Below, in pieces: positions 1-9,459 of a DNA stretch of 64,000 nucleotides. A program made the position numbers and the translations under genes. The stretch is from positions 1 to 64,000 of the forward strand of contig CACGKZ010000002.1 of NCBI GenBank assembly GCA_902573835.1. Direction: 5' to 3'. This DNA is from an uncultured Pelagibacteraceae bacterium. Lineage in GTDB: Bacteria; Pseudomonadota; Alphaproteobacteria; Pelagibacterales; Pelagibacteraceae. The notes below the pieces were generated by a model. It was not told where the DNA came from and searched no databases. It saw only the letters and a program-made list of their open reading frames with translations. The stretch's first letter is position 1, and each line of letters starts with the position of its first letter.

Positions 1-375
1 GAACATCATGCTTTCCCTTTAGATTTAGCTGCCCTTAACGCAGAGAAAATAGTAAGATGTGCCTCAAGCACAGAAGCTAAATTTAAACTTTTAACAAAAA
101 TTTATGATAAACAAACAAAGTGGGCAGTAGGGTCAGATATAAAAAAAATTAACGAACTTTTGATAAAAATCAACAATGATTCCAAATTAAGCGAGAATGA
201 ACTCAGAAATTGTTTAGATGATGAAAATACCCAAGAATTAATTTTAAAAGAGAGAATTGAGGCACAAAAGGAATATAATATAACATCTACGCCAACCATC
301 TATATTAATGATAAAAAATATGAGGATAAGCACGAATTCAAATCTTTCAAAAAACAGTTAGATAAATTATTATAA
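1..375 (+). CDS. DsbA-like thioredoxin-fold protein, 3' part only
   Basis: The reading frame is open from base 1, so the N-terminus, including any CxxC active site, lies outside the window. The visible 124 residues begin with a helical stretch (EHHAFPLDLAALNAEK) and end with a thioredoxin-fold cis-proline segment (TSTPTIYIND), the pattern of DsbA/DSBA-like periplasmic oxidoreductases. It stops 4 bases before smc. A DsbA-like gene just upstream of smc is common in alphaproteobacteria, which supports the call. The internal ATG at 160 would cut the domain in half and is not the start. Whether it is an oxidase or an isomerase cannot be told without the active site. Confidence 0.75.
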   Translation, partial: EHHAFPLDLAALNAEKIVRCASSTEAKFKLLTKIYDKQTKWAVGSDIKKINELLIKINNDSKLSENELRNCLDDENTQELILKERIEAQKEYNITSTPTIYINDKKYEDKHEFKSFKKQLDKLL

Positions 376-379
376 TGGC

Positions 380-2816
380 ATGAAGTTTAAAAAATTGGAG
401 CTAACTGGCTTTAAGTCATTCTTCGATAAAACCACCTTTTACATTGAAGATGGTTTAACTGGAATCGTAGGTCCAAATGGTTGTGGAAAATCAAATATTG
501 TTGAGTCTTTGAGATGGTGCATGGGGGAAACATCTGCCAAAAGTATGAGAGGTGCGGGAATGGAGGATGTTATATTTTCTGGAACATCTAATAGACCAGA
601 AAAAAATTTCTCCGAAGTTTCATTGTTAATAGACAACAAGGATAAAAGTGGTCCTGAACAATATAATAATTTAGATGAAATTTTAATAACAAGAAAAATT
701 GAGAGAAACAAAGGTTCAAAGTATTACCTAAATGAAAAAGAAGTAAGAGCAAGGGATGCTCAAACTTTTTTTGCAGATTTATCTACTGGAGCCCATTCTC
801 CATCCTTAATTAGTCAAGGTAAAATTGGTCAATTAGTAACTTCTAAACCAGTTGAGAGAAGAGCCATTTTAGAGGAGGCCGCAGGTATCGCTGGTATACA
901 TGTAAGAAGACATGAGGCTGAAACAAGATTAAACGCAGCCGAAAATAATCTTAAACGAGCTGATGAACTTAAAAAACAACAGCAAAAACAATTAGATAAC
1001 TTAAAAAAACAAGCTGAGGAAGCAACAAAATATAAGGAAATTTCGAAAGAAATTAGAAAAGCTGAAGCAGGATTGTACTATCTTAAATTAATGGAAATAG
1101 AGAAAAATAAAAAAGAAATCTCTGAGAATGTTAGTGAGCAAGACGACGAAATAAGCGCTATAAAAATAGACTTGAATCACAATACCGAATTACTTAATGA
1201 GGAAAACGCAAAATTGACCCCTCTAAGAGATAAAAAGTTAGAAAGCTTAGCTAAACTTCAAAAAATAAATTTAGATATGACTAATTTGGAAGAAGAGGAA
1301 AAAAGAATTAAAAAACTAACAGCAAAACTTGAAAATTCATTAGCAACTATTGAGTCTGATTTAGAAAGAGAAAAAAGTATTTCTTTAGATGCATCACTGA
1401 ACGAGAAGAGAATTTTAGAGGAAAAAGATGAACTGATAAAAACAGAAAAATCTTTCGGAACTACTGAAATAGAAATAAGTGAAAACTTGGAATTATCAAA
1501 AAGAAATTTAAATAGTTTAAAAAAAGAACTGAATATTTTAATTTTAAAAATAGGAAAATTTATTGATGAGGATAGAAAATTATCAAAAGATTTGTTTGAT
1601 GATATAAAAAAAACTAATTGATCAAATAACATCAGCCCACGAGAATTATGGTACTAATTTTAGTAAGAACGAAACTGTCAAAAGTGACTCCATAAAAAGA
1701 AAAGAAAGAATTAAAAATATTGATATTGAATTGGAAAATTGGAAAAGTTTAAAAGTAAATTCTGAAAAAATGATAAATAATTTGTTAGAAAGAAAAAAGA
1801 AAATTAATAATGAAGTGAGAGAAAATCAAAAAAATCCTGAAATTATTGCAAACACGAAAGGTCAAAACATACAAAATTTGGAAAACACGAGGAAAAGAAG
1901 TGATGAACTTGAACAAGAACTTAATTTTGCAGAAGAAAAATTTAATAAAATAAATAATAACATTCAAGAAGTTCAAGAAAAGCTTGCAACGCTGCGGGAG
2001 GACAAAGCTAGAAATGAAGCAACTTTGGAAGGTATCGCAACAAGAAAAAAAGATTTGTTTTACTCAATAAATGCGGAATTGAATATAACCGATGAGATAA
2101 AACTTTTATCTTTGTCTGAATTAGATATTAATAAATTACCTACGATAAATGAACAGATTTCACTTGTTGGAAAGATAAGAAAAGAAAGAGAGTCGATGGG
2201 CACGGTAAATTTAAGAGCTGACATAGAAACAAAAAAGTTTGAGGACGAAATTAAAAAAATGGAAGATGATAGAGCTGATCTATATTCTGCAATAGTAAAA
2301 CTTAAATCTAGCATTGAAGAATTAAATCAAAAAGGAAGAGAAAGACTTTTGGATGCATTTGAAAAAGTTAATAGAAAATTTAATGAGGTTTATACTAAAC
2401 TTTTTAGTGGTGGTAGTGCTAAACTAGAATTAGTTGACTCTGAAGATCCTTTAGAGGCTGGACTAGAAATGTTTGTTTCTCCTCCAGGAAAAAGATTGCA
2501 ATCAATTACATTATTGTCTGGTGGAGAACAAGCTCTCACAGCTTTATCTTTAATCTTTGCAGTTTTTTTAGTAAATCCATCACCAATATGTGTTTTAGAC
2601 GAAGTTGATGCACCTTTAGATGACGCTAATGTAACTAGATTTTGCTCTTTACTTGATGAATTAACAAACATTACTAGAACTAGATTTATAATAATTACTC
2701 ACCACGCTTTGACAATGTCTCGGATGCACAGACTGTATGGTATTACAATGCCTGAAAAAGGTATTAGTCAATTAGTTGCAGTGGACTTAGAGAAAGCAGA
2801 AGAGCTAGTTGCTTAA
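380..2816 (+). CDS. smc: Chromosome segregation ATPase SMC, broken by a 1-base frameshift
   Basis: This is an SMC-family ATPase for chromosome organisation. The N-terminal head carries a Walker A motif (GPNGCGKS, residues 31-38). The C-terminal head carries the ABC signature (LLSGGEQALTAL), Walker B (CVLDEVDAPLDD) and an H-loop (ITHH). Between them is charged coiled coil. The frame opened at 380 stops at 1621. The continuing frame is open from 1608 to 2816 and reads as coiled coil without a break if one A is removed from the A8 run at 1606-1613. The repaired product is about 811 residues, well below the usual 1,150-1,200, and I see no hinge domain or zinc hook. The downstream part alone could start only at TTG 1731 or ATG 1770 with no clear ribosome site, so I treat this as one gene. 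The frame break may be a sequencing error, slippage or a real split. Confidence 0.85.
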
Positions 2817-2820
2817 ATAA

Positions 2821-3105
2821 ATGGACGACAATAACTTTAAAACTCGCCTCAGGATTGCAAAAAAAGAATTATTAAAAAAGAGTTTGAATGAAAAGGAAAA
2901 AAGAGGACTTTTTATGGGCTCAGCCTTTCGATTAGGGACAGAATTAGTTGCAGCTGTAGTAGTTGGGACAATTATTGGGTTTATTTTAGATAATTGGTTT
3001 GATACTAAACCTTGGTTTATAATTATATTCTTTTTTATAGGTGTAATAGCAGGAATACTTAACGTTATTAGAGTAGCGAATAATATGCAAAAGGAAGAAA
3101 AATAG
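2821..3105 (+). CDS. atpI: ATP synthase accessory protein AtpI
   Basis: This 94-residue protein has a charged N-terminal third followed by two membrane segments (about residues 38-56 and 65-83). Between them is the AtpI/AtpZ-type sequence GTIIGFILDNWF. The family assists c-ring assembly and ion handling of the F0 sector. It is the first gene of the F0 run, 12 bases before atpB, the standard alphaproteobacterial position. The gap from smc is 4 bases, so any promoter lies inside or upstream of smc. Confidence 0.85.
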   Translation: MDDNNFKTRLRIAKKELLKKSLNEKEKRGLFMGSAFRLGTELVAAVVVGTIIGFILDNWFDTKPWFIIIFFFIGVIAGILNVIRVANNMQKEEK

Positions 3106-3117
3106 GTGAATTAAATT

Positions 3118-3852
3118 ATGGCAGCAAATCCAATGCATCAATTTCAAGTCTACAAAATTGGACCCGAAATAAAATTAGGAAATGTGGACTTGTCATTTAC
3201 TAACTCAAGTTTATTCATGCTAATAAGTGCATTTACAATTTGTTTATTTCTATATTTTGGCTCAAAACAAAAAAGTATAATACCAAGTAGATTACAATTA
3301 GTCGCTGAACTTTCTTATAATTTCATAGGGAAAATGATTAGTGACACAGCAGGTTCAAAAGCTAAACCTTATTTTCCATTTATATTTACTTTATTCATGT
3401 TTGTTTTGCTCTGCAATATGATTGGTATGCTTCCCTACTCTTTTACAGTGACTAGTCATATTATTGTTACACTTGTAATGGCATTATTTATATTCATCGC
3501 AGTAACAATTATTGGATTTATTAAGCACGGTTTTAAGTATTTGTCTTTATTCGTCCCAAAAGGTGTGCCAGTTGTACTGTTGCCTTTAATTACGATAATT
3601 GAAATCATTTCTTATTTAAGTAGACCGGTAAGCCTCTCTGTTAGATTATTTGCCAATATGATGGCTGGGCATACAATGTTAAAAGTTTTTGGCAGTTTTG
3701 TTATAAGTTTAGGTTTGTTGGGTGGCTGGTTGCCACTTAGTTTTTCAGTTGCATTAACTGGCTTAGAAATATTAGTTGCTTTTTTACAAGCTTATGTTTT
3801 TGCAATTTTAACCTGCATCTATTTAAATGATGCATTAAATCTTCACCATTAA
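3118..3852 (+). CDS. atpB: ATP synthase F0 subunit a
   Basis: Subunit a of the membrane F0 sector forms the two proton half-channels against the c-ring. The 244-residue product has at least five hydrophobic helices and the diagnostic SVRLFANMMAGH segment, in which R176 is the essential arginine facing the c-ring. Length and start fit the family. It lies between atpI and atpE, 14 bases before atpE. Confidence 0.96.
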   Translation: MAANPMHQFQVYKIGPEIKLGNVDLSFTNSSLFMLISAFTICLFLYFGSKQKSIIPSRLQLVAELSYNFIGKMISDTAGSKAKPYFPFIFTLFMFVLLCNMIGMLPYSFTVTSHIIVTLVMALFIFIAVTIIGFIKHGFKYLSLFVPKGVPVVLLPLITIIEIISYLSRPVSLSVRLFANMMAGHTMLKVFGSFVISLGLLGGWLPLSFSVALTGLEILVAFLQAYVFAILTCIYLNDALNLHH

Positions 3853-3866
3853 AAAAAGGAGGAAAA

Positions 3867-4094
3867 ATGGAGTTAGAAGCAGCAAAAATGATTGGAGCAG
3901 GATTAGCTGCAATCGCATTGGCAGGTGCTGGGGTCGGTATCGGAATTATTTTCGGTAATTACTTATCAGGTGCCATGAGAAACCCGTCTGCAGCGCAAAA
4001 GCAATTCCCTAATTTACTTTTAGGTTTCGCTTTAGCTGAAGCGACAGGTTTATTTGGACTTGTAGTTGCACTTATCATCTTATTTGCATTTTAA
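3867..4094 (+). CDS. atpE: ATP synthase F0 subunit c
   Basis: This is the proteolipid that forms the rotating ring. Its 75 residues make two hydrophobic helices joined by a polar loop (MRNPSAAQKQ). The second helix carries the proton-binding acid E58 in FALAEATGLFG. The start is preceded by a strong Shine-Dalgarno sequence (aaaggagg, 3854-3861), stronger than those of its neighbours, which fits the high copy number of c in the ring. Glutamate in a motif of this type is expected for proton coupling. Confidence 0.96.
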   Translation: MELEAAKMIGAGLAAIALAGAGVGIGIIFGNYLSGAMRNPSAAQKQFPNLLLGFALAEATGLFGLVVALIILFAF

Positions 4095-4102
4095 AGATAA
4101 AT

Positions 4103-4678
4103 ATGAGGCTAAAAATACCTTTAGTTATTTTTATATATTGGTTTGAAACATTATTGTTTGCGGCTGAGGCGGGAATGCCTCAGCTGGACTCTAAATATTG
4201 GTTTTCACAATCATTCTGGTTAATTTTAATTTTTTTATTACTTTATCTATCGCTTTCTAAATTTTTTATTCCAAAAATTAAGGATAACTTGGATGATAGA
4301 GAAAAAAAAATTAAAGATAATCTTGATGAAGCAAAAAAACTTTCTGAATTAGCAGAGAAAAAAAACTTAGATTATAAAAATGAAATATCAAATGCAAAAA
4401 GAGAAGTAATAAAAATAATATCTGAGTCCAAGAAGCTTCTTGATAAAAACATGAGTCAAAAAAAGGAACAGTTCGAAAAAGAATTAGAAAAAGAAATTAA
4501 TAAAGCAGAGAAGGAAATTTTAGATTTAAAAAAAGGTTCTTCTATATCAATTAACCTAATTGCTGAAGAGATTTCAGCTAAAATAATTGAAGATATTACG
4601 GGTGATAAGTTAAATACTAGTAGTATAAAAGCTTCAGTTGCAGAGGTATCGAAAAATAAGATTGGAAAATATTTATGA
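4103..4678 (+). CDS. atpF2: ATP synthase F0 subunit b'
   Basis: First of two tandem peripheral-stalk genes, as in phototrophic and other alphaproteobacteria that use a b/b' heterodimer. A short hydrophobic N-terminal region precedes one main membrane helix (about residues 37-54). The rest is a long lysine/glutamate-rich helix for stalk dimerisation. It overlaps the b gene by 4 bases (ATGA), suggesting translational coupling. Assignment of b' versus b rests on order. Confidence 0.85.
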   Translation: MRLKIPLVIFIYWFETLLFAAEAGMPQLDSKYWFSQSFWLILIFLLLYLSLSKFFIPKIKDNLDDREKKIKDNLDEAKKLSELAEKKNLDYKNEISNAKREVIKIISESKKLLDKNMSQKKEQFEKELEKEINKAEKEILDLKKGSSISINLIAEEISAKIIEDITGDKLNTSSIKASVAEVSKNKIGKYL

Positions 4679-5172
4679 TAATTGATGCAACATTTTGGGT
4701 AGCAATATCTTTTTTAATTTTCGTAATTCTCTTAATTTATTTTAAAATTCCATCAAAAATTAAAAATATTTTAGATGAAAATATAAATCAAATTAAAAAG
4801 CAAGTGGACGAGTCTGAAAAATTAAAAGAGGAAGCTAAAAGACAATTAGCCGAATATGAAAAAAAAATTGGGGACTCTAAATCACAAGTTAATAAATTGA
4901 TTAAAGAAGCTAATGATCAAGCGGAAAAAAATATAATTAAGTCGAATGAAGTTTTTCATAAATTAATTGAAATCAGAAAAAAGAATACTGAGGAAAAAAT
5001 TAAACAATTAAAGAATCAAGCTATTAAAGACATTAAAAATGCTTCAGTTAAAATAGCTTTTGAAAGTATTGAAAAACTATTGCTTAATTCTTTGGATAAA
5101 AGCAAACTTGATAAAATTTATAGTCAAAGTATAGAAGAAACAAAGTTAGCACTTCAAAAGAAATCCAGTTAA
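4675..5172 (+). CDS. atpF: ATP synthase F0 subunit b
   Basis: This 165-residue protein has an N-terminal membrane helix (about residues 5-24) followed by a long charged coiled coil, the architecture of the F0 stator stalk that binds F1 through the delta subunit. It is the last F0 gene. The carotenoid gene crtI starts 16 bases later on the same strand with no terminator-like hairpin between. F1 genes are not in the window, so F0 and F1 are encoded separately. Confidence 0.88.
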   Translation: MIIDATFWVAISFLIFVILLIYFKIPSKIKNILDENINQIKKQVDESEKLKEEAKRQLAEYEKKIGDSKSQVNKLIKEANDQAEKNIIKSNEVFHKLIEIRKKNTEEKIKQLKNQAIKDIKNASVKIAFESIEKLLLNSLDKSKLDKIYSQSIEETKLALQKKSS

Positions 5173-5188
5173 AATAAGCCGAAAAAAC

Positions 5189-6655
5189 ATGGCAAAAAAA
5201 ATTATAGTTGTTGGCTCAGGCTTTGGTGGTTTAGCTGCAACCCTTAGATTAAAAGCTAAAGGTTACGATGTTACTTTGTTAGAAAAACATCCGGATTTAG
5301 GTGGCAGAGCGAGGGTATTTAAAAAAGGAAATTTTATCTATGATGGTGGTCCGACTGTTATCACCGCTCCTTATCTTTTTGAAGAATTATTTTCTCTATT
5401 TAATAAAAAGATAACTGACTATGTTAAAATAGTACCATTAGATTTGTGGTACCGTTTTGTGTTTAATAACGGACAAACTTTTGATTACTCAGGTGATGAA
5501 AAGTCTATGGAAAAAGAGGTAAAAAAGTTTTCAGATAGAGATTTTGAGGGATACAATAATTTAGTTAATTTTACTGAAAAAATTTTTAATAAAGGTTTCA
5601 CAGATTTATCAGATAAACCGTTTAATAATATTGTTTTCATGTTAAAACAAATACCATCCTTATTAAGTTTAAAAAGTTATAAATCTGTTTATCAATTAGT
5701 TTCAAATTATATTTCAAACGAAAAACTTAGAAGAGTATTTAGCATGCATCCTCTGTTAGTAGGGGGCAATCCTTTTACAACAACTTCAATTTATACTTTA
5801 ATTTTATTTTTAGAAAAAAAATGGGGTATTCATTACTCAATGGGTGGTACAGGAAATGTAGTTTTAGCTTTAGAAAAATTAATGCAAGAGGAAAATGTAA
5901 AAATTATTAAAGATGCTGAAGTAACTGAAATAATTTCAAGCAACAATGAAGTGCAAGGTGTTAAAATAAATAATACTAAAGTAATTAATTGTGACTATAT
6001 CGTTTGTAATTCTGATCCTCCAAATGTTTATAAAAATTTGATCAAATCAAAAAATAATTACAATTTTTTGTTTAAACAAAAAATGAAAAGAATGGATTAT
6101 TCAATGGGATTATTTGTTTATTATTTTGGATCCAAAAAGCAGTACAATAATGTGGCGCATCACACAATTTACTTTGGTGAGTCATATGAAAATCATTTGA
6201 ATAATATCTTTGAAAAAAAAGTTCTGTCAGAAGATATTAGTTACTATTTGCACAGGCCCTCAGCTACAGATCCTAATATGTCACCAAAAAATCAAGATGC
6301 GTTTTACGTTTTAGTCCCAGTCCCAAATAATTTATCTAAAATAAATTGGTCTGTGGAAGGTGAAAAATTTAAAAATCTAGTTTTAGATAAAATGGATAAG
6401 TCAGTGCTTCCTGGGATAAGAGAAAATGTTGTGAGTGATTTTTATTTAACTCCCGATTATTTCGAAAAAGAGTTAGCAACCTTACATGGATCAGGATTTT
6501 CTATACAACCAAAATTCTCTCAATCAGCTTATTTTAGGTTTCATAATCAATCAGAAGTTTTTAATAATTTATACTTTGTGGGAGCTGGAACACATCCAGG
6601 AGCAGGAATGCCAGGGGTTCTATCGTCTGCTAAAGTATTGGATAGACTATTTTAA
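5189..6655 (+). CDS. crtI: Phytoene desaturase CrtI
   Basis: This FAD-dependent enzyme converts phytoene to lycopene. Residues 9-14 (GSGFGG) begin the dinucleotide-binding fold, followed by EKHPDLGGRA, where the acidic residue binds the FAD ribose. The C-terminal AGTHPGAGMPGV segment is the bacterial-type phytoene desaturase signature. At 488 residues it is full length. Its stop overlaps the crtB start (TAATG). It opens the retinal pathway block directly behind the F0 genes. Confidence 0.93.
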   Translation: MAKKIIVVGSGFGGLAATLRLKAKGYDVTLLEKHPDLGGRARVFKKGNFIYDGGPTVITAPYLFEELFSLFNKKITDYVKIVPLDLWYRFVFNNGQTFDYSGDEKSMEKEVKKFSDRDFEGYNNLVNFTEKIFNKGFTDLSDKPFNNIVFMLKQIPSLLSLKSYKSVYQLVSNYISNEKLRRVFSMHPLLVGGNPFTTTSIYTLILFLEKKWGIHYSMGGTGNVVLALEKLMQEENVKIIKDAEVTEIISSNNEVQGVKINNTKVINCDYIVCNSDPPNVYKNLIKSKNNYNFLFKQKMKRMDYSMGLFVYYFGSKKQYNNVAHHTIYFGESYENHLNNIFEKKVLSEDISYYLHRPSATDPNMSPKNQDAFYVLVPVPNNLSKINWSVEGEKFKNLVLDKMDKSVLPGIRENVVSDFYLTPDYFEKELATLHGSGFSIQPKFSQSAYFRFHNQSEVFNNLYFVGAGTHPGAGMPGVLSSAKVLDRLF

Positions 6656-7500
6656 TGAATAATTTAATAAAAAAACACGCAAAATCTTTTCACTGGGCAA
6701 GTTTTTTTTTGTCTAAATCAATATTCAATAAATGTTCATCTCTATATAATTTTTGTAGAACTTTAGATGATATAGTTGACAACAATAAAAAACTAGAAAT
6801 TAAAAAAGAAATTTTTTTTAAGTTTAAAAAAGATTTTATTAATAAAGATAACAATAACTCTATAATCAAAGAAATGTGGTCAATAGTAGATAGAGAGAGA
6901 ATTTCTAAACAGGTAGTAATGGACTTGTTCGACGGAGTTCAAACAGACTTAGAGGAAAAAGTTAAAATTAATTCGAAAAAGGAATTGTATATATATTCCT
7001 ATAGAGTTGCTGGAACAGTTGGCTTGATGATGTCAAAAATTCTCAAAGTAAATAATAGGGAAGCTCTTAAAGGTGCTATCGATTTAGGAATTGCAATGCA
7101 ACTTACAAATATCGCTCGTGATGTTTGTGAAGACAAGGAACGAAATAGGCAATATATTAAACATGATTTTTCATCAATAAAAGAAATCATAAATGAATCT
7201 CAAATATTTTATGATAATGCCTTTCGCTCTATAAGTGGTATACCACTTAAATCAAGATTTTCAGTTATTGTGGCTAGACGTGTTTATAGAAAAATTGGGG
7301 ATTATATCCTCAAACAAAAAAATATAGATAATTATAATAGTGCAGGAAAAATATATGTACCTGTTTATGAAAAAATTATTCAGACATTTTTGTCGTTTTT
7401 TGACTTTATTAAATTGTTATTTGTTAAAGAATTAATCTACGAGAATAATACAAGTCATAATATTCTGGAAAAGGAAATAAATATTAATGAAAGAATTTGA
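6655..7500 (+). CDS. crtB: Phytoene synthase CrtB
   Basis: This enzyme condenses two geranylgeranyl diphosphates to phytoene. Both Mg-diphosphate-binding aspartate motifs are visible: DDIVD (residues 38-42) and DVCED (156-160, within NIARDVCED). The 281-residue length is typical. It overlaps crtI upstream and the crtY start (7487) downstream by 14 bases, so the three genes are very likely translated from one message. No GGPP synthase (crtE) is in this window. Confidence 0.92.
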   Translation: MNNLIKKHAKSFHWASFFLSKSIFNKCSSLYNFCRTLDDIVDNNKKLEIKKEIFFKFKKDFINKDNNNSIIKEMWSIVDRERISKQVVMDLFDGVQTDLEEKVKINSKKELYIYSYRVAGTVGLMMSKILKVNNREALKGAIDLGIAMQLTNIARDVCEDKERNRQYIKHDFSSIKEIINESQIFYDNAFRSISGIPLKSRFSVIVARRVYRKIGDYILKQKNIDNYNSAGKIYVPVYEKIIQTFLSFFDFIKLLFVKELIYENNTSHNILEKEININERI

Positions 7501-8554
7501 TTATGTAATAATTGGAGGTGGTTGTGCTGGATTATCATTGGCATATGAATTAGAAATTAATGATAGACTTAAAGACAAAACTCTCGCAATTATTGAAAAT
7601 CGTAAAGAATATATAAGAGATAAAACATGGTCCTTTTGGAAAGTTTTTGACCATAACTTTGATGATTGTGTAATTAAAAGTTGGAATAGTTTTACAATTA
7701 ATACTTTTGAAAATTCTCATGAATTGACAAATAAAAAATTTCCGTATCAAAGTATTGATAGCGGTAAATTTTACAACAAAATAAGCTCTAAGCTTTCCAC
7801 TAATTCAAATGTCAGTTTTTATAAAAATCTAAACGAAATTAATTCAAAAAATTCAATAATTTTTAATAGTGTTTTTGAAAAAAAACTTGATAAATCTGAA
7901 TTATGGCAACATTTTCAAGGAATTGAGATAGAGACACAAAAGAATATTTTTGATGAAGAAATTATAAATTTAATGGATTTTAATTGTGATCAAAAAAATA
8001 ATGTACATTTTTTTTATACATTACCATTCAGTAAAAACAAAGCCCTAGTTGAAACAACTTGGTTATCAGATTTAGAGGATCAGAACCTTATGGATTATGA
8101 CCTTCAATTAGAAAATTACATAAAAAACAATTTAGGTGTTAAAAACTATAAAATAAATTTTACCGAAAAAGGTGCCATTCCACTTTTTTACCCTTCATTA
8201 AGAAATGATAATAAAGTAATTAATATTGGATCCGCTGGAGGAATGACTCGATTAAGCACTGGTTATACCTTTTTAAATATTCAAGAACATAGTAAATATA
8301 TTGTCAAAAATATTGATAAAATTAATGAAGTAAAAATATTCGAATTAGGAAAAAAATATCAGTTATTAGATAAAGTATTTCTTAGAGTTTTAAAAAAAAA
8401 TCCAGAAAAAATGCCTGAAATATTTTTTAACATGTTCAAAACCTCATCAAACACAATTATAAAATTTTTATCAAACAGAAGTAATTTAATTGAAGATATT
8501 AATATCATAAGTAAAATGCCTAAACTAATTTTTTTAAAGGCATTTTTTAATTAA
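7487..8554 (+). CDS. crtY: Lycopene beta-cyclase CrtY
   Basis: A CrtY-type flavoprotein that closes both beta rings of lycopene to give beta-carotene. The N-terminus holds a Rossmann-type nucleotide-binding motif (IIGGGCAG). A segment around residues 230-265 (GAIPLFYP, then NIGSAGGMTRLSTGYTF) matches the substrate-binding region of bacterial cyclases. Its stop shares a base with the blh start. Context between crtB and blh makes the cyclase role firm even though sequence conservation is low. Confidence 0.88.
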   Translation: MKEFDYVIIGGGCAGLSLAYELEINDRLKDKTLAIIENRKEYIRDKTWSFWKVFDHNFDDCVIKSWNSFTINTFENSHELTNKKFPYQSIDSGKFYNKISSKLSTNSNVSFYKNLNEINSKNSIIFNSVFEKKLDKSELWQHFQGIEIETQKNIFDEEIINLMDFNCDQKNNVHFFYTLPFSKNKALVETTWLSDLEDQNLMDYDLQLENYIKNNLGVKNYKINFTEKGAIPLFYPSLRNDNKVINIGSAGGMTRLSTGYTFLNIQEHSKYIVKNIDKINEVKIFELGKKYQLLDKVFLRVLKKNPEKMPEIFFNMFKTSSNTIIKFLSNRSNLIEDINIISKMPKLIFLKAFFN

Positions 8555-9459
8555 TGGAAAATATAAATTTTAAACACTCAATTATATTTTTAAATTTTTG
8601 TATTTTGATAAGCCCACTTTATCTTATACTAAATTTTGAACCAGTAATTTTTTGTTTATTTTTAATATTAATTTTAGGAATTTCTCATGGAGCTTTGGAT
8701 AATATTAAAGGAGCGAAGCTTTTAAAATTATTTGGACATAAACACATAATTTTATTTTATATTGCTTATATTTTCATATCATTATTAATTATAATTTTCT
8801 GGTTTATTTTTCCCAACACAGTTTTACTATTATTTTTAGTTGTTGCGGCTTACCACTTTGGAAAAGAAGACACATTATTTACATTTAGAAGAAAATATTT
8901 CATATCTGAAATTTTATTTTTCTTAAAAGGCTCAGCAGTGATTATGGCCCCGCTATTCTTAAAGAAAGAAAAAACCAATGAAATATTTGGAATTCTTAAT
9001 TTTGATTTATTTGAATCAAAATTTTTTAGTAACGAATTTTTAATTACTATGCTGTGCCTGAGTTTTATGTCATCTTTGTATATTGCGAAAAAAAAAAATA
9101 TAGATTTAAAAGGTGTAATGATCATGGATTTCTTTTCTTTAATTATTTTAAATGTTTTTTTGTCACCTATTTTAGCTTTCACCCTTTATTTTTGTTTTCT
9201 TCACTCAATAAGACATTCAATTTCTCTTATTTTTGAGTTGAACAAATCTTTCAAATCGGGTCTAAAAAAATTTTTAATTAAAGCTATCCCTTTAACTATC
9301 GTGACTGGAATTATGTTTTTACTAGCAATTTTTTTTTTAAACAATTTTTTTAAGCTTGATGAGGCTATTTATAAGGTAATTTTTATTGGTTTGGCGTCGC
9401 TTACTTTTCCGCATATATTGTTAGAATATCTTTTAGAAAAAAATGAAAAAAGAACTTAA
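8554..9459 (+). CDS. blh: Beta-carotene 15,15'-dioxygenase (Brp/Blh family)
   Basis: A multi-pass membrane oxygenase that cleaves beta-carotene to two retinals, the chromophore of proteorhodopsin. Four candidate iron-binding histidines are visible: H45 in ISHGALDN, H101 in AAYHFGKED, and H217/H221 in FLHSIRHS. The H-x3-H spacing and the HGALD motif are those of the Brp/Blh family. At 301 residues it has six or more hydrophobic helices. It overlaps ispH by 17 bases. The rhodopsin gene itself is outside the window. Confidence 0.9.
   Translation: MENINFKHSIIFLNFCILISPLYLILNFEPVIFCLFLILILGISHGALDNIKGAKLLKLFGHKHIILFYIAYIFISLLIIIFWFIFPNTVLLLFLVVAAYHFGKEDTLFTFRRKYFISEILFFLKGSAVIMAPLFLKKEKTNEIFGILNFDLFESKFFSNEFLITMLCLSFMSSLYIAKKKNIDLKGVMIMDFFSLIILNVFLSPILAFTLYFCFLHSIRHSISLIFELNKSFKSGLKKFLIKAIPLTIVTGIMFLLAIFFLNNFFKLDEAIYKVIFIGLASLTFPHILLEYLLEKNEKRT

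Noticed and set aside
1731-2816. Separate downstream gene starting at TTG 1731
   Set aside because: The frame is open further upstream in phase with the SMC coiled coil and there is no ribosome site; one interrupted smc gene explains it better.
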